Of a DNA stretch of 11,557 nucleotides, positions 1-5,968 are shown in pieces (position 1 is the first letter of the stretch; each line of letters starts with the position of its first letter). This DNA is from JAVBLQ01 sp031553435 (GTDB taxonomy: Bacteria > Bacteroidota > Bacteroidia > Bacteroidales > Azobacteroidaceae), in contig JAVBLQ010000108.1 in assembly GCA_031553435.1 (NCBI GenBank), forward strand, positions 1 to 11,557. The letters run 5' to 3'. Both the position numbers and the translations under genes were made by a program. The notes beneath the pieces were generated by a model. The model ran no database searches. It was given only the letters and a program-made list of their open reading frames with translations, and was not told the origin of the DNA.

Positions 1-1086
1 AAAAAAATAAATAATGCATTGGATCAGGTCAATAAGACTTTAGAACAAGTAAATAACAAAGTATCGGGTCAGGGAACGGATGCCACATCTTCACAAAAAA
101 GTGATCAAAATACAAATCCCTTCGCGAACATCATAATCACAACACCGACGAGCGATATCAAGGTGCAGATATCTTCCTGCCGATTCTATGGAAATGATGT
201 TGTTATCGAGTATGTGTTGACAAATTCCGGTCAGGATCTTAAAAGTTTTATCATGGAAAACTCTTATCAATTAGGAAGAGCTTCCGGATATGATAATCTG
301 GGCAATAAGTACAATGTTAAAAGCCAATTCGGAAATAATAATGGTTTAGATCACCGTACACTCGGAGAATTTCCTTCCAACATTCCTATCAAAACATACA
401 CCCGGATATTTGGCGTGAATGCCAATGCCACACAAATCAATCTGGTTAAAATCGCAGCAAAAGGTTATCTGACCACCAGTAATTCCAGTAAACTTTTTGA
501 TGGAGAAGTATCATTCAAGAATGTTCCCATACAAAAGGAATCAACAACAAGTAATCAAACAATAACAGATTCCGGTTGTAACGAAACACTGAATAATGTA
601 AAAGCTAATGATATTTATTATAAAAAATTCGGCAGAACTCCTGAAAATGTCTATTTGATAAACAATGAAAGAATTTTTTATTATGCCCAAAGAGGTGATG
701 AACTGGATAAAGCCGGCTGGGCTGTTGTATTGGAAAAGAAAGATTGCATATGGAAAATTGCCAATGAAACAGAATTAGGTGGACTTGTACTCGGATCTTC
801 CATTGATTCCCTACAATTAGCTAAAGTCGGAAATAGACTCTATATCTACTATGAAGCATATATGACCGGTGGAAGTGCAAGTAACTTTGATATCTATTTC
901 GGATTATATGATTTCAATACATGCAAAAATTATGCACTTGATTATACATATTATCCGACAAAAGAAAAAGGAAAATCCGATGTTACAATCACACCCGATA
1001 ATAATCTGAAAGCGAATCAGGAACTTTTGAATTTTCTGACCAATAAAATGAATCGTTCTTCAAGGATAATCAAACCTAAAAAATAA
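1..1086 (+). CDS. Hypothetical, probably exported protein, 5'-truncated by window edge
   Basis: The reading frame is open from base 1 (codons for K-K-I-N-N-A-L-D-Q-V), so the gene begins upstream of the window. The TTG at 19 is not a convincing start because the same helical pattern continues through it. The visible 361 residues start with an amphipathic helix rich in N, Q, K and L. A Ser/Thr/Gln linker follows, then a beta-rich region (about residues 45-180) that reads like an immunoglobulin-type sandwich, broadly similar to DUF4352-like extracellular domains. After a second T/S/N linker comes another beta-rich domain with many Tyr/Phe (about 200-320) and a basic C-terminal tail. No catalytic motif is recognisable. 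The composition suggests an envelope or periplasmic protein, with any signal peptide or lipobox lost off the edge. Function is unknown; the coding call itself is strong. Confidence 0.8.
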   Translation, partial: KKINNALDQVNKTLEQVNNKVSGQGTDATSSQKSDQNTNPFANIIITTPTSDIKVQISSCRFYGNDVVIEYVLTNSGQDLKSFIMENSYQLGRASGYDNLGNKYNVKSQFGNNNGLDHRTLGEFPSNIPIKTYTRIFGVNANATQINLVKIAAKGYLTTSNSSKLFDGEVSFKNVPIQKESTTSNQTITDSGCNETLNNVKANDIYYKKFGRTPENVYLINNERIFYYAQRGDELDKAGWAVVLEKKDCIWKIANETELGGLVLGSSIDSLQLAKVGNRLYIYYEAYMTGGSASNFDIYFGLYDFNTCKNYALDYTYYPTKEKGKSDVTITPDNNLKANQELLNFLTNKMNRSSRIIKPKK

Positions 1087-1112
1087 AAAACTGTCAAATA
1101 AATCTACAAATT

Positions 1113-1433
1113 ATGAAACTAACAATAATGAGAAACACGATTAGAACAATCATCCTAAATTCCATTCAATTTTTTGACAATACAAATGTTAAGTTAGAAG
1201 AAACCAATGTAGATAGAATCAATGTATCTCCCAATCCGGCAACAAATAAAGTGACTGTTTCTTCCAATGATTTGATTATCGAAAATCTGTCGCTATTCAA
1301 CCAACAGGGACAATTGCTAAAAGAAGCATACCATACTTCAGAAATGGATATCAGCAACTTTTCTCCGGGCATTTATTTTTTACAAATAAAAATCCAGGAT
1401 GGAGTTGTAACGAAGAAAATAATAAAAATTTAA
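1113..1433 (+). CDS. Short ORF consisting almost only of a T9SS type A C-terminal sorting domain
   Basis: The 106-residue product carries the hallmarks of the Por secretion C-terminal sorting domain: the VSPNPAT motif (residues 38-44), a central beta-strand block ending LFNQQGQLL, the GIYFL motif (86-90) and a basic KKIIKI end. In known proteins this domain is the 70-90 residue tail of a much larger secreted protein and targets it through the type IX system to the cell surface. Here only about 33 residues precede it, with no clear signal peptide (hydrophobic residues 9-21 are interrupted by Arg, Asn and Gln) and no cargo domain. The frame opens 26 nt after the preceding stop. It is either the relic of a decayed cargo gene or a small orphan protein. 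Met6 (base 1128) is an alternative start. Domain identity is confident; functionality as a gene is not. Confidence 0.6.
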   Translation: MKLTIMRNTIRTIILNSIQFFDNTNVKLEETNVDRINVSPNPATNKVTVSSNDLIIENLSLFNQQGQLLKEAYHTSEMDISNFSPGIYFLQIKIQDGVVTKKIIKI

Positions 1434-1521
1434 AAAATCTCAAAATACAGGTTACTTTTTTCAATGTCATGGTATTAATATGATAGAAGCATTTAAAAAG
1501 TAAAGATTTTTTTGAAATTCA

Positions 1522-1553
1522 TTTGCAAAAAATGACGCTTTCATATACTTTTG
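1522..1553 (+). promoter_or_regulatory. Bacteroidota-type promoter for the leader RNA
   Basis: TTTG at 1522-1525 is followed by exactly 20 nt and then TACTTTTG at 1546-1553, which matches the -33 TTTG / -7 TAnnTTTG pattern of the Bacteroidota primary sigma factor. Transcription would begin near 1558-1562. Another TTTG lies at 1511-1514 but is too far upstream. This is the best promoter match in the window. It is 280 nt upstream of the next protein start, which implies a long leader or a separate RNA. Confidence 0.65.
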
Positions 1554-1559
1554 TAGATA

Positions 1560-1798
1560 TTTCGAAAATTCAAAGCGTTGAATATCGAATTGATACATTT
1601 GATTTTTATAACGAAAGCGTTTACGATATTATCTCGGAGTTCAAAAATTCTCCAAATTTTTTCTGCAGAGATAATAACAATGGGCGCTCACGTCTGTTAT
1701 ATACATAATAGGCGTGGGTCTGTTGTTTATATTTGCAGTAGGGTGTTTGGAGATACCTTGGACCGGATATAACTATACAGCACCCACGTTCTTTTTTT
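1560..1798 (+). ncRNA. Candidate structured leader RNA / attenuator or small RNA
   Basis: This stretch has no convincing protein gene but is packed with pairings. A small hairpin has arms AACG/CGTT (1610-1613/1618-1621). A 9-bp stem TATTATCTC/GAGATAATA (1627-1635/1668-1676) encloses a GGAG/CTCC hairpin. A 15-bp hairpin (1686-1700/1705-1719, four G-U pairs) has a 4-nt loop. A final stem CGTGGGT+CTGT (1713-1723) pairs with ACAG(C)ACCCACG (1777-1788) and encloses a 7-bp hairpin (1740-1746/1753-1759). The last stem runs straight into TTCTTTTTTT. Bases 1713-1719 are shared by the 15-bp hairpin and the terminator-like stem, so the two cannot coexist, which is the layout of an attenuator. A strong promoter sits at 1522-1553, and the membrane-protein ATG is 41 nt after the U-tract. 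I do not recognise a known riboswitch; 6S RNA, the Bacteroidales-1 motif or an independent sRNA remain possible. Confidence 0.6.
1713..1798 (+). terminator. Terminator-like stem with U-tract inside the leader RNA
   Basis: The outer stem is CGTGGGT (1713-1719) with ACCCACG (1782-1788), extended by CTGT (1720-1723) with ACAG (1777-1780) across one bulged C. An inner 7-bp hairpin lies at 1740-1759. The U-tract TTCTTTTTTT at 1789-1798 follows with no gap. The enclosed region is larger than in a simple intrinsic terminator. Its 5' arm is also the 3' arm of the upstream hairpin at 1686-1719, so termination could be conditional. Confidence 0.5.
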
Positions 1799-1838
1799 AT
1801 ACAGACTTCATATTTACTAATCCTAAATTATTTTTATT

Positions 1839-2459
1839 ATGGAACAAAACGCAAAAAGCTGGCAAGAAACAACTAAATCTATTTACACCGGAGTATTATT
1901 GTACTCAATTGCCAATGTATTGTATTCTATCTTTGGGTCTATTAACACTTTGATGAGTTTTATTTCTCTGGGAGGGGGCAATGTTACGACCAACTCATTC
2001 AGCACATTCTGCTATATCTTATTAATCTGCATCATTATCGGCTATTTTTTATTTTTAAAAGGATTGGGCGATTTCCGTAAAATCGTGAATATCAACGACA
2101 GCAATGCCGTAGGAAAAATATTCACAGGAGTGATTCTGGCATTAAGCGCTACGGTAATCGATTTTATTCCTTTTCTAGGTTGGCTCGGCACAATCCTGGA
2201 TATCATCGCTTTCTTCTTTATGATGATCGGATATTCTGCATTAAAAAAATCCGAAACTTTTCCTTCCAAAGGGCAAACAGGTGCATCCAGGCTATTTACT
2301 GCCATGATCCTTTCTTTAATCGGGGCAATTATTGGATTTATCCCTCTTGTCGGAAGTCCTATTGAATTGATTCTTGATATTATTGCATTTTTCATGACAA
2401 TATCGGGTTGGGCTTGTATTAAGAATTCAAGGCCGGCAGAAATGATTCAGAATGTATAA
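1839..2459 (+). CDS. Small integral membrane protein with internal repeats, function unknown
   Basis: This 206-residue, very hydrophobic protein has about five or six predicted membrane segments and short polar loops. Residues 91-138 and 148-196 are clear copies of one unit: (K/R)-(I/L)-F-T-(G/A)-(V/M)-I-L, then a helix ending in D/G-F-I-P, a short turn, LDIIAFF, and a small-residue helix closing with K-K/N-S. The N-terminal third (about 13-81, beginning KSIYTGVLL and ending GLGDFRK) looks like a diverged and longer third copy. No catalytic residues, transporter signature or enzyme motif is visible. The ATG at 1839 follows an A/T-rich stretch without Shine-Dalgarno, normal for this phylum. 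The gene lies just downstream of the structured RNA and may be controlled by it. The membrane topology is secure; the role is unknown. Confidence 0.8.
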   Translation: MEQNAKSWQETTKSIYTGVLLYSIANVLYSIFGSINTLMSFISLGGGNVTTNSFSTFCYILLICIIIGYFLFLKGLGDFRKIVNINDSNAVGKIFTGVILALSATVIDFIPFLGWLGTILDIIAFFFMMIGYSALKKSETFPSKGQTGASRLFTAMILSLIGAIIGFIPLVGSPIELILDIIAFFMTISGWACIKNSRPAEMIQNV

Positions 2460-2460
2460 T

Positions 2461-2524
2461 TATTTTCCGCCCAAAAGGCGAAGGGCTAATAGTAAAAAAG
2501 ACTTTTTGCCCTTCGCCGAAAATA
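2461..2524. terminator. Long intergenic hairpin after the membrane-protein gene
   Basis: GGCGAAGGGC (2477-2486) pairs perfectly with GCCCTTCGCC (2508-2517). An outer stem TATTTTC/GAAAATA (2461-2467/2518-2524) and an inner A-tract/T-tract pairing (about 2494-2500 with 2502-2507) extend it. It begins two bases after the stop codon. No U-tract follows on the + strand, so a transcript-ending or RNA-stabilising role is likely but not proven. It is the only GC-rich element in this gap. Confidence 0.5.
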
Positions 2525-2604
2525 GTATTTCCTGCGGTATTTGAAAAGCTGTTACCAAAATTTATTCATTTATAAAACTCCATCATTTTTACATTTTAAA
2601 TTAA

Positions 2605-2612
2605 TATATTTG
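2605..2612 (+). promoter_or_regulatory. Probable -7 element upstream of the HTH gene pair
   Basis: TATATTTG matches TAnnTTTG and lies 44 nt before the ATG at 2656. The region 20 nt upstream is T-rich (CATTTTT) but has no exact TTTG, so the -33 element is weak. It would drive the two overlapping HTH genes as one transcript. Confidence 0.4.
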
Positions 2613-2655
2613 TATGCTATAAACTCTAAATTGCAATTGACTTAAATTTTACATT

Positions 2656-3639
2656 ATGACGAACCCCTCTTTGGAAATTATTGAAGAAATAAAACGAAAA
2701 CTTCCAAATGGTACGAGCCTGATTGATTTTTTTATTGAAATTTTACCAATGAAAAAAGAAGCAGCTTATCGCCGTCTTCGTGGAGAAATCCCATTAACTC
2801 TTGTTGAAGCTCAAAGTATTGTATCCCGGTTGAATTTGTCTTTTGATGAATTACTTAAAATAAAAAGGGAAGGAACCTATACTTCCAGTATAGTTCGAAT
2901 GAATGGAAAAAATTTGATGGAATCCTATTGTAAAACATTAGAAATATATATCAAATTTTTCAGGTCGATAAAAGATCCTAAAGCAAAAATTTATTCCGCC
3001 CTTAATGTGTTGCCTAATTCACGTGCTTTCAATTATCCGAACATTTGTAAATTCAGACTTTTTAAATGGGTTTATCAATACCGGAATTCTTTGACTCCTC
3101 CTAAATTTTCCGAAATAGAAATTTCACCTAAAATAAGAGACCTGGAAACTATTTATTCCAAAGAAGCTCAGCAAATAGCTTCATATAATGTTTGGATAAG
3201 AGAATTATTCGGCCCTTATATCAGCGATCTTCATTATTTTTCAAATATAGGATTAATTACGAAAGAAGAAATCAAATCATTGATTGAAGAAACATACCTG
3301 CTTTTGAACGAAATGGAAACAGATATCACAGCCGGACATACAAAAGCAGGAGCGCCCTTTCTTGTTTATCTGGCAGATACTTATTTTGACTCCAATTATA
3401 TTTATGTTGAAGGATGTAATATGAAAGTATCATCCGTTATTGTTTTTGGAATCAATTTCCTTTCATCTTTAGAAGAAGGAATTTGTGATGATACAAGAGA
3501 CTGGATAGAATCTCTCATGCGGTATTCCACTCTGATATCACAAACCGGTGAAATAGAAAAAGTTAATTTTTTTAATCTACAACGAAGAATTATAGAAGAC
3601 TCCAATTTAACCAACATGTATGAAATCTACTATCGATGA
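2656..3639 (+). CDS. Helix-turn-helix (BetR/XRE-like) regulator-type protein, first of a tandem pair
   Basis: This 327-residue soluble protein has an N-terminal helix-turn-helix of about 65 residues. The core PMKKEAAYRRLRGEIPLT (residues 31-48) and a following helix ending LNLSFDELL resemble BetR/Cro-type DNA-binding domains. The rest (about 75-327) is a charged alpha/beta region with no enzyme signature that I recognise, plausibly sensing or dimerisation. It contains FRLFKWVYQ (133-141), a segment rich in Glu and Leu (205-222) and RYSTLIS (289-295). The next gene is a full-length paralogue with motifs at matching positions, and the two overlap by 20 nt, so they are translationally linked. 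This copy has about 11 extra C-terminal residues, encoded largely by the overlap. An outer-membrane barrel gene follows the pair. DNA binding is inferred from the HTH pattern; the target and signal are unknown. Confidence 0.75.
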   Translation: MTNPSLEIIEEIKRKLPNGTSLIDFFIEILPMKKEAAYRRLRGEIPLTLVEAQSIVSRLNLSFDELLKIKREGTYTSSIVRMNGKNLMESYCKTLEIYIKFFRSIKDPKAKIYSALNVLPNSRAFNYPNICKFRLFKWVYQYRNSLTPPKFSEIEISPKIRDLETIYSKEAQQIASYNVWIRELFGPYISDLHYFSNIGLITKEEIKSLIEETYLLLNEMETDITAGHTKAGAPFLVYLADTYFDSNYIYVEGCNMKVSSVIVFGINFLSSLEEGICDDTRDWIESLMRYSTLISQTGEIEKVNFFNLQRRIIEDSNLTNMYEIYYR

Positions 3640-4570
3640 ATTTATCAAAATTCTAAAACAAAAAACTCCGGAAGAAATGAATGCTGTTGACATGTTGACC
3701 AGCATCGTTCCCATGAGTAAAGAAGCTGCTTATCGCCGCCTGCGGGGAGAGATTGATTTTACAGTTACGGAGATTTTAAAGATTGCTCAAAAACTGAATA
3801 TATCATTAGATAATCTTATCAAACCGGATAAATATTGGTGCTACAATGTTAAAACCATTCCAATCAAAGAAGAATCTTTTATGGAAAATTATATTGATTG
3901 GGCCCAAAATACACTCAATTCCATGAGAGAATTACGATCCAGACCCGAACATTATTCTATTTCCTTAAATAATAATATTTCATTATTGTATCTCTTCAAC
4001 TATAAAATGCTTTCCAAATTACGACTATACAAATGGATGTATCAACGAAATGTACATTCCAAACCACCTAAAATATCTGAATTTCATATTCCACCGGAGA
4101 TCATTGCCATTGAAAAAATGATATTGAAAGAATTGCACCAAACACATATTTCTTTCATTTATGCACAAGAATTCATAAAATCATTGACAGATGATATTGA
4201 TTATTTTCGTCATCTGGATTTAATTTCCAAAGAAGAAGTCGATCAAATGAAACAAGAATCATTTTCTCTTCTGAAAGATATGGAAAATGATGCCATCCAG
4301 GGAAAAAACCAACAAATGCCATGCACCATTCATGTAACTAACCTCAAATTTGACGGTGATTTCGTTTACTGGCATAACGATGTTATTTCAAAAATCACAT
4401 TCCGTCTTTTCGGAATTAACCACTACTCTGTTGATGATGCCGAGGCTGTCAATGAAATGAAAAATTGGATAAATATGCTGTTCAAATGCTCCACATTGAT
4501 TTCATTTAGTGGAGAAAAAAAGCGTATGGAGTTTTTCAAATGTCAAAGAAATATTTTAGAACAACTATAA
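3620..4570 (+). CDS. Helix-turn-helix (BetR/XRE-like) regulator-type protein, second of a tandem pair
   Basis: This 316-residue paralogue of the preceding protein aligns colinearly with it. PMSKEAAYRRLRGEIDFT is again at residues 31-48, LRLYKWMYQ at 134-142 matches FRLFKWVYQ, and STLIS is at 291-295 in both. The HTH core is nearly identical while the C-terminal region has diverged strongly, as expected for an old tandem duplication in which DNA recognition was conserved more than signal sensing. The ATG at 3620 lies inside the end of the upstream gene in another frame. Its position, and the HTH falling at the same residue numbers in both proteins, support this start. The two could form a heteromeric regulator. 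There is no transmembrane segment or enzyme motif. The only nearby downstream target candidate is the barrel gene 128 nt away. Function is inferred. Confidence 0.75.
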   Translation: MKSTIDEFIKILKQKTPEEMNAVDMLTSIVPMSKEAAYRRLRGEIDFTVTEILKIAQKLNISLDNLIKPDKYWCYNVKTIPIKEESFMENYIDWAQNTLNSMRELRSRPEHYSISLNNNISLLYLFNYKMLSKLRLYKWMYQRNVHSKPPKISEFHIPPEIIAIEKMILKELHQTHISFIYAQEFIKSLTDDIDYFRHLDLISKEEVDQMKQESFSLLKDMENDAIQGKNQQMPCTIHVTNLKFDGDFVYWHNDVISKITFRLFGINHYSVDDAEAVNEMKNWINMLFKCSTLISFSGEKKRMEFFKCQRNILEQL

Positions 4571-4630
4571 AATCAACTGCAGCTACCAAATAAAAATTTT
4601 ATCATTATTATTCTAAAAAAAATATTTATT

Positions 4631-4660
4631 TTTGACATAAATTTCAACTTTAATACAAAA
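4631..4660 (+). promoter_or_regulatory. Possible promoter of the outer-membrane barrel gene
   Basis: TTTGACAT begins at 4631 and would serve as a -33 element. About 19 nt later the sequence is TACAAAAA, which has the TA but lacks TTTG. The 128-nt gap is extremely A/T-rich and shows no hairpin terminator after the HTH pair, so readthrough from that operon is an alternative. Confidence 0.25.
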
Positions 4661-4698
4661 ATTCAGATATATCATAAATCTATTAATTTTTAATCTCA

Positions 4699-5481
4699 AT
4701 GAAAACAAAATTCAAAGTATTATTCCTTTCCGGAATATTGTTATTAAGTAGTTCTTATAATGCAAATGCTCAGGAAGATAGTCCGCACAGGGGAGGTTTC
4801 CTGAAAAACTGGGCAGTGGGTGTAGATGCTGGTTTGTATGGTTATGGAGGTTACGTTGCCACATCATTACTACCAAACCTTAAAGCAAGAATAGGATTCG
4901 AATATCTGGGTTATACGCTTAAAGATGCTATTGAGTTTGATGCAGATGCTATTTATGTTGATCCCCAAGGAAATACACATGATTTTGAACAATCTATAAC
5001 AGGAGAATTGACCGATACAAAATTAAAATTTCCTAATTTTAAAGCTTTGTTTGATTTTTATCCTGTAAAAGATGGTATTTTCTCTTTAACCGCAGGATTT
5101 TATGTGGGAAATAATGATATCAAAACAAACGGAATGATCAATGATTATGCCAGTTATCCCGAACATCCTGATTTTGAATTTGAAGATATCATCATCAGCC
5201 CTAATGCCGATGGTTCATTTAATGCCAGAATTAAAATGGGTAATACTTTCAAACCTTATTTCGGAATAGGTCTGGGTCGTACGATTTCTAAAAGTCGTGT
5301 TGGTTTCAGATTTGATTTAGGAGTTGTTTATCAAGGAGAATATAAAATTGAAAGCGATAACGTAATTCAAGGAATTGACACTCTCAATGATAAAGCTGCT
5401 GATTTCGATCTTCCTTTCTCCAAAGATTTATTGAAACTATGGCCAATGATTAATTTCTCACTTTCTTACAGAATTAAGTGA
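4699..5481 (+). CDS. Outer-membrane beta-barrel protein (porin-like family)
   Basis: The 260-residue precursor starts with a clear Sec signal peptide: MKTKFK, then a hydrophobic core LFLSGILLLSSS, then an AxA-type cleavage site after NANA (residue 24). The mature part alternates aromatic/hydrophobic and polar residues in amphipathic strands separated by acidic loops (for example VGVDAGLYGYGGYVATSLL, residues 36-54, and YFGIGLGRTISKS later), typical of small 8- to 12-stranded Bacteroidota barrels annotated as porin family or outer membrane beta-barrel proteins. It ends in a last strand MINFSLSYRIK. There is no T9SS tail, no TonB box and no SusC/SusD partner. Acidic loops such as EFDADAIYVDP and HPDFEFEDI could face the outside. 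It follows a pair of HTH genes that may regulate it. The substrate cannot be told. Confidence 0.75.
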   Translation: MKTKFKVLFLSGILLLSSSYNANAQEDSPHRGGFLKNWAVGVDAGLYGYGGYVATSLLPNLKARIGFEYLGYTLKDAIEFDADAIYVDPQGNTHDFEQSITGELTDTKLKFPNFKALFDFYPVKDGIFSLTAGFYVGNNDIKTNGMINDYASYPEHPDFEFEDIIISPNADGSFNARIKMGNTFKPYFGIGLGRTISKSRVGFRFDLGVVYQGEYKIESDNVIQGIDTLNDKAADFDLPFSKDLLKLWPMINFSLSYRIK

Positions 5482-5485
5482 AAGA

Positions 5486-5531
5486 TGAAGCTTCGCTTGT
5501 GAATTTACTATCTTTCACAAGCGAAGCTTCA
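5486..5531. terminator. 18-bp perfect hairpin after the barrel gene
   Basis: TGAAGCTTCGCTTGTGAA (5486-5503) is perfectly complementary to 5514-5531, with a 10-nt loop. The stem begins five bases after the stop codon. No + strand U-tract follows (CAAAAAAATAA does). A second pairing, GTGAAAGAT (5478-5486) with ATCTTTCAC (5510-5518), overlaps the stop codon and competes with the long stem. It is a likely transcript end or mRNA stabiliser. Confidence 0.55.
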
Positions 5532-5746
5532 CAAAAAAATAAACACTCCCCTACCCTACCTTAAAAACTTGTCAACAACCTGTGGATAATTGTTGAATTC
5601 TTTTTTCAAAATCACCTTGACTTTTATAATCAGAAAGGTATATACAAAATACTTAAACCAATCCCAAATATATTTATCCGAAGTTATTTTTTACTTATAA
5701 ATAGAGTTTTTAACCCTGTTTTCCGACTTTTTCGTAATAAAGTTTT

Positions 5747-5754
5747 TAACTTTG
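5747..5754 (+). promoter_or_regulatory. Probable -7 element upstream of nadA, inside the DnaA-box cluster
   Basis: TAACTTTG matches TAnnTTTG. The predicted start of transcription (about 5760) falls on the DnaA-box dyad 5759-5779, so DnaA binding would block it. No exact TTTG lies 20 nt upstream. The leader to the nadA ATG would be about 210 nt. Confidence 0.4.
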
Positions 5755-5912
5755 TAGCTTATCAACAGAATGTGGATAAAAAATTTAAAATCGTATTGTC
5801 CAAAAACTTATAGAAACATTCTTTGTTGATAATTTATGGATAGAACAGATCAAAACGTTTATTACTTTAAAAGCAAATTTTTAACGCTATTTTTATCAAC
5901 GTTATCAACATC

Positions 5913-5928
5913 TCATCATCATCATCAT
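5913..5928 (+). repeat. Short TCA trinucleotide repeat next to the DnaA boxes
   Basis: Five tandem TCA units (ATG/GAT on the other strand) begin two bases after the last DnaA-like box and directly before the A/T-rich stretch. A trinucleotide run in this position recalls DnaA-trio elements, but the phase does not give the 3'-GAT-5' unit on either strand. Confidence 0.7.
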
Positions 5929-5968
5929 TTCTTTATTTTTAAAGTTTAAAAAAATAAATATTAATACA

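Larger units (their letters stand above)
5532..5968. other. Intergenic DnaA-box cluster with adjoining AT-rich stretch (candidate oriC or DnaA-binding locus)
   Basis: There is no protein gene here. DnaA-box-like 9-mers (consensus TTATCCACA, common variant TTATCAACA) occur as follows. On the + strand they are 5569-5577 (TTGTCAACA), 5759-5767 (exact variant), 5893-5901 (TTATCAACG) and 5902-5910 (exact variant), plus a weak one at 5674-5682. On the minus strand they are 5581-5589 (exact consensus), 5771-5779 (exact consensus) and 5824-5832 (exact variant), plus a weak one at 5835-5843. The boxes at 5569/5581 and 5759/5771 form two identical convergent dyads with 3-nt spacers, 190 bp apart. The 5893/5902 boxes are head-to-tail with no gap. 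A TCA repeat and an almost pure A/T run (about 5928-5966) follow, as expected of an unwinding element. Neither dnaA nor dnaN is visible nearby. A DnaA-regulated nadA promoter or a titration site are alternatives. Confidence 0.6.

Noticed and set aside
19..21. TTG as the true start of the first gene
   Set aside because: The frame continues upstream to base 1 with the same helical N/Q/K/L-rich pattern, so the gene is more likely cut by the window edge.
1523..1953. Three short + strand ORFs (61-79 codons) before and into the membrane-protein gene
   Set aside because: They overlap each other in different frames, have unconvincing composition, and lie over strongly paired RNA. The last one overlaps the start of the real membrane-protein gene.
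5911..5930. DnaA-trio element suggested by the TCA repeat
   Set aside because: DnaA-trios need repeated 3'-GAT-5' (5'-TAG-3') units. The + strand gives 5'-TCA/CAT and the minus strand 5'-GAT/TGA, so the order is wrong on both strands.
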